In this document: piece by piece, positions 5,438 to 6,898 of the stretch
Layout of the letters: each line of letters starts with the position of its first letter
Numbering within the stretch: position 1 is the stretch's first letter
Assembly: GCA_003489505.1 (NCBI GenBank)
Contig: DNMA01000205.1
Span: 1 to 6,898, forward strand
Direction of reading: 5' to 3'
Origin: Legionellales bacterium
Lineage (GTDB): Bacteria > Pseudomonadota > Gammaproteobacteria > Legionellales > Legionellaceae
DNA: 6,898 bases
Made by a program: the position numbers and the translations under genes
The notes under the pieces: model-generated
What the model saw: the letters and a program-made list of their open reading frames with translations, nothing else
What the model was told of the DNA's origin: nothing
Database searches by the model: none

Positions 5438-6580
5438 TTAAAGCCCAAGCCAACGAATAAATTGATTATTTTCATTTAATTGAATGGGATGAAGGTCTGT
5501 GGTCACGATAAAGTTTTCTGCTTGCAGATGTTGAATATGACCTAAATTAACGATTTTCATCACAGTTTTGGCATGGCCATTGAAACTTTGAATGGTTGGG
5601 ATAATAAAATGTAATTGAGTAAGCACTTGTGGCTTTTGAGACTGAGCGAGTTGATAAAACTCTTGTGTGCTGATAGCGATGTATTCTTCATTTGCAATCG
5701 AGCGTCGTAACATTCTGGATAGGGGAGGGGATTTTTTAAATAGCTTCTGATAAGCTGTTGCCGATATGGCTAATATGGGTGGATGCTCTGTTTTAAATTG
5801 CCCTTTAAAGTCGCTGGCAAATAATACAGGCTCTTTGATTTCCTGATACTTTTGCGGTCTTTCGCTATCGCGAATGATAACATGTTTAGCAGGTTTTAAT
5901 GAGTAATTGTAGCAATTTAAATAAGCTGATTTTTTAAACCATTTTTCACTGGGAAAATAGGCGATTAACAGATTATGCCCCTTAATGGTATTGATAATTT
6001 CTGCACTTATGGACTGCGGTATGGCAGGACAGCCCCAACTGCGCCCGGCTCGTCCATATTTTTTGATAAAATCCTCTTCCGCATAATGCCCACCATGCAT
6101 GACAATGGCTCGACTCTCAGCATGATCATTGATGCTTTCATCTAATCCTTCTAAATTTAAGGATGTGCCTTCTCTGCCGCGATAGGCGTCTAAAGTCAAA
6201 AAGACGCCCATACTCGATTGTTTGGAGCTGTTGGAATTTGAAAAAAATGCAGTATAATTTTCTCCAGAAAAAAGACCATGTGCAACATAGGTATGGTATA
6301 AAAGTTTTTTTTGTTCTAAATCAAAAACCCATAAACGTTTGTGATTAGAAGGTAATGAGTAATCAATGACGGTGAGAATGGGGGTGGCTTGTTTTCTACA
6401 ATGAATAACACTGACGACCTTATCCATGACATCAGGGTGCATATGGGTAGCTTGTTGTTTTAAAAGCTGCCTGAGGTCGGATTTTTCAAATGAAATGATT
6501 GGGAAATCCATGGATTGCGCATGGATTGCAGGCGTATAACAAAATAAAATGAAATGCATGAAGCTTAAGAATTTTTTCAT
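5438..6580 (-). CDS. Secreted L,D-transpeptidase-like protein (YkuD_2 type) with C-terminal extension
   Basis: The 380-aa product has a Sec signal peptide (residues 1-21, cleavage after AIHA before QS), so it acts in the periplasm. Residues about 65-210 match the murein L,D-transpeptidase catalytic family (PF13645, YkuD_2): VIDYSLPS, VFDLEQKKLLYHTYVAHG, SSMGVFLTLDAY.G..GTSLNLEGLD, then RAIVMHGGHYAEE with His162 and GRAGRSWGCPAIP with the catalytic Cys184 in SWGCP. Such enzymes form or remodel peptidoglycan cross-links or attach proteins to it, by a Cys-based acyl transfer on meso-diaminopimelate; the exact substrate is unknown here. About 170 residues (211-380) follow the catalytic domain, more than the usual compact family member; they show no clear domain. 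The ATG at 6578-6580 is chosen because it opens the signal peptide and follows the promoter at 6608-6636; the open frame extends 80 codons further upstream, through the promoter and the divergent gene. A Shine-Dalgarno site is weak (GAG about 16 nt upstream). Confidence 0.9.
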   Translation of the reverse strand: MKKFLSFMHFILFCYTPAIHAQSMDFPIISFEKSDLRQLLKQQATHMHPDVMDKVVSVIHCRKQATPILTVIDYSLPSNHKRLWVFDLEQKKLLYHTYVAHGLFSGENYTAFFSNSNSSKQSSMGVFLTLDAYRGREGTSLNLEGLDESINDHAESRAIVMHGGHYAEEDFIKKYGRAGRSWGCPAIPQSISAEIINTIKGHNLLIAYFPSEKWFKKSAYLNCYNYSLKPAKHVIIRDSERPQKYQEIKEPVLFASDFKGQFKTEHPPILAISATAYQKLFKKSPPLSRMLRRSIANEEYIAISTQEFYQLAQSQKPQVLTQLHFIIPTIQSFNGHAKTVMKIVNLGHIQHLQAENFIVTTDLHPIQLNENNQFIRWLGL

Positions 6581-6592
6581 GATGTAATCAAT

Positions 6593-6622
6593 TTGTCTCA
6601 TAGAAAAAGTATAGCTAATAAT
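6593..6622 (+). promoter_or_regulatory. Probable promoter of the FAD oxidoreductase gene
   Basis: TTGTCT (6593-6598, 4/6 to TTGACA) and AATAAT (6617-6622, 5/6 to TATAAT) are 18 bp apart, giving a start site near 6630 and a leader of about 20 nt. The footprint overlaps the opposing promoter of the transpeptidase gene, so the two may compete for polymerase. Confidence 0.4.
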
Positions 6623-6636
6623 CATCAAAGTGCGAA
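6608..6636 (-). promoter_or_regulatory. Probable sigma70 promoter of the transpeptidase gene
   Basis: On the minus strand TTCGCA (6631-6636, 4/6 to TTGACA) is followed after exactly 17 bp by TATACT (6608-6613, 5/6 to TATAAT). The predicted start near 6601 coincides with an upstream in-frame ATG (6601), which would then be leaderless; this supports translation from 6580 with a leader of about 20 nt. Confidence 0.55.
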
Positions 6637-6649
6637 CTAAAGGGTTTTT

Positions 6650-6898
6650 ATGAAAAAAATTGCCATTATTGGGGCAGGTTTTACTGGTGCTTACCTTGCT
6701 TCTCGACTCAAAGATAGTTATCAAGTCACGGTTTTTGAAAAGGCCAGAGGTGTGGGTGGGCGAATGTCTACGCGCTACACTGATGAGTATGAGTTTGACC
6801 ATGGCGTGCCTTTTTTTCATGCATCCAATGCAACATTTAAAGATTTTTTAAAAAGTTTAGTGACTGCACAAGTGATTTCACCGTATTGGCGTGAAGAC
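6650..6898 (+). CDS. NAD(P)/FAD-dependent oxidoreductase, renalase-like, N-terminal part (runs off right edge)
   Basis: The first 83 codons of a gene that continues beyond the window. The protein begins MKKIAIIGAGFTGAYLASRL, a Rossmann fold dinucleotide-binding loop (GxGxxG at residues 8-13), followed by VTVFEKARGVGGRMSTR (26-42), in which the Glu after the second strand would bind the ribose of FAD and GGRMSTR is the flavin-pyrophosphate motif of the amine-oxidase superfamily. FDHGVPFFHA (49-58) resembles the FDHGAQYFTA motif of bacterial renalase-like proteins, annotated as FAD-dependent amine oxidases; the substrate is not known. The ATG is supported by AAAGGG 5 nt upstream. It is transcribed divergently from the transpeptidase gene with a 69-bp gap. 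The family assignment is firm for the FAD domain and moderate for renalase-like. Confidence 0.88.
   Translation, partial: MKKIAIIGAGFTGAYLASRLKDSYQVTVFEKARGVGGRMSTRYTDEYEFDHGVPFFHASNATFKDFLKSLVTAQVISPYWRED

Noticed and set aside
5415..5452. Possible terminator after the transpeptidase gene (eight T in a row on the minus strand)
   Set aside because: No GC-rich stem precedes the T-run; only a 3-4 bp pairing is possible, so transcription may well continue into the PPR gene.
6163..6348. 61-codon plus-strand ORF
   Set aside because: It is antisense to the transpeptidase catalytic domain.
6581..6820. An 80-codon N-terminal extension of the transpeptidase reading frame, giving 460 aa
   Set aside because: The extension overlaps the probable promoter and the divergent oxidoreductase gene, and it would bury the clear signal peptide that begins at 6580.
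6660..6851. 63-codon plus-strand ORF
   Set aside because: It is out of frame with the FAD-binding protein starting at 6650, whose GxGxxG and GGRMSTR motifs are unmistakable.
1..6898. CRISPR arrays, tRNA or rRNA genes, insertion sequences, attachment sites
   Set aside because: No direct DNA repeats with spacers, cloverleaf pattern, transposase-like protein or flanking terminal repeats were seen.

Overview
The window is AT-rich and densely coding, with Shine-Dalgarno sites and sigma70-like promoters of proteobacterial type. Acs, the YkuD_2-type L,D-transpeptidase and the renalase-like oxidoreductase all look gammaproteobacterial. A 12-repeat pentatricopeptide (PPR)-like protein together with an orphan, charged, effector-like protein suggests a host-associated lineage such as the Legionellales (Legionella, Coxiella or Candidatus Berkiella type). 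That placement is inference from protein style and base composition; no marker gene is present.

Layout, left to right. (1) The 5' part of a gene for a small exported protein runs off the left edge on the minus strand (1-215). (2) A divergent intergenic region (216-387) holds sigma70-like elements and a perfect 12-bp palindrome. (3) An unrecognised 320-aa hydrophilic protein lies on the plus strand (388-1350); its reading frame continues 25 codons beyond a TGA. (4) A 370-bp convergent gap (1351-1720) holds an RNA hairpin with a GNRA-type loop, a promoter-like pair and a doubtful 44-codon ORF. (5) Three minus-strand genes follow in transcription order from right to left: a secreted L,D-transpeptidase-like protein (5438-6580), the PPR-like protein (3582-5372) and acetyl-CoA synthetase acs (1721-3559). 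(6) An FAD-dependent oxidoreductase diverges from the transpeptidase gene and runs off the right edge (6650-6898).

The PPR-like gene and acs are 22 bp apart and are very likely co-transcribed. The transpeptidase gene is 65 bp upstream of the PPR gene; that gap contains a perfect TATAAT, so the PPR-acs pair may have its own promoter. The functions do not form an obvious pathway: Acs activates acetate to acetyl-CoA, the transpeptidase acts on peptidoglycan in the periplasm, and the PPR-like protein is predicted to bind single-stranded RNA. The most notable item is the PPR-like protein: twelve repeats at a nearly invariant 36-residue pitch, each ending in Asp or Asn. PPR proteins are abundant in eukaryotic organelles and rare in bacteria.
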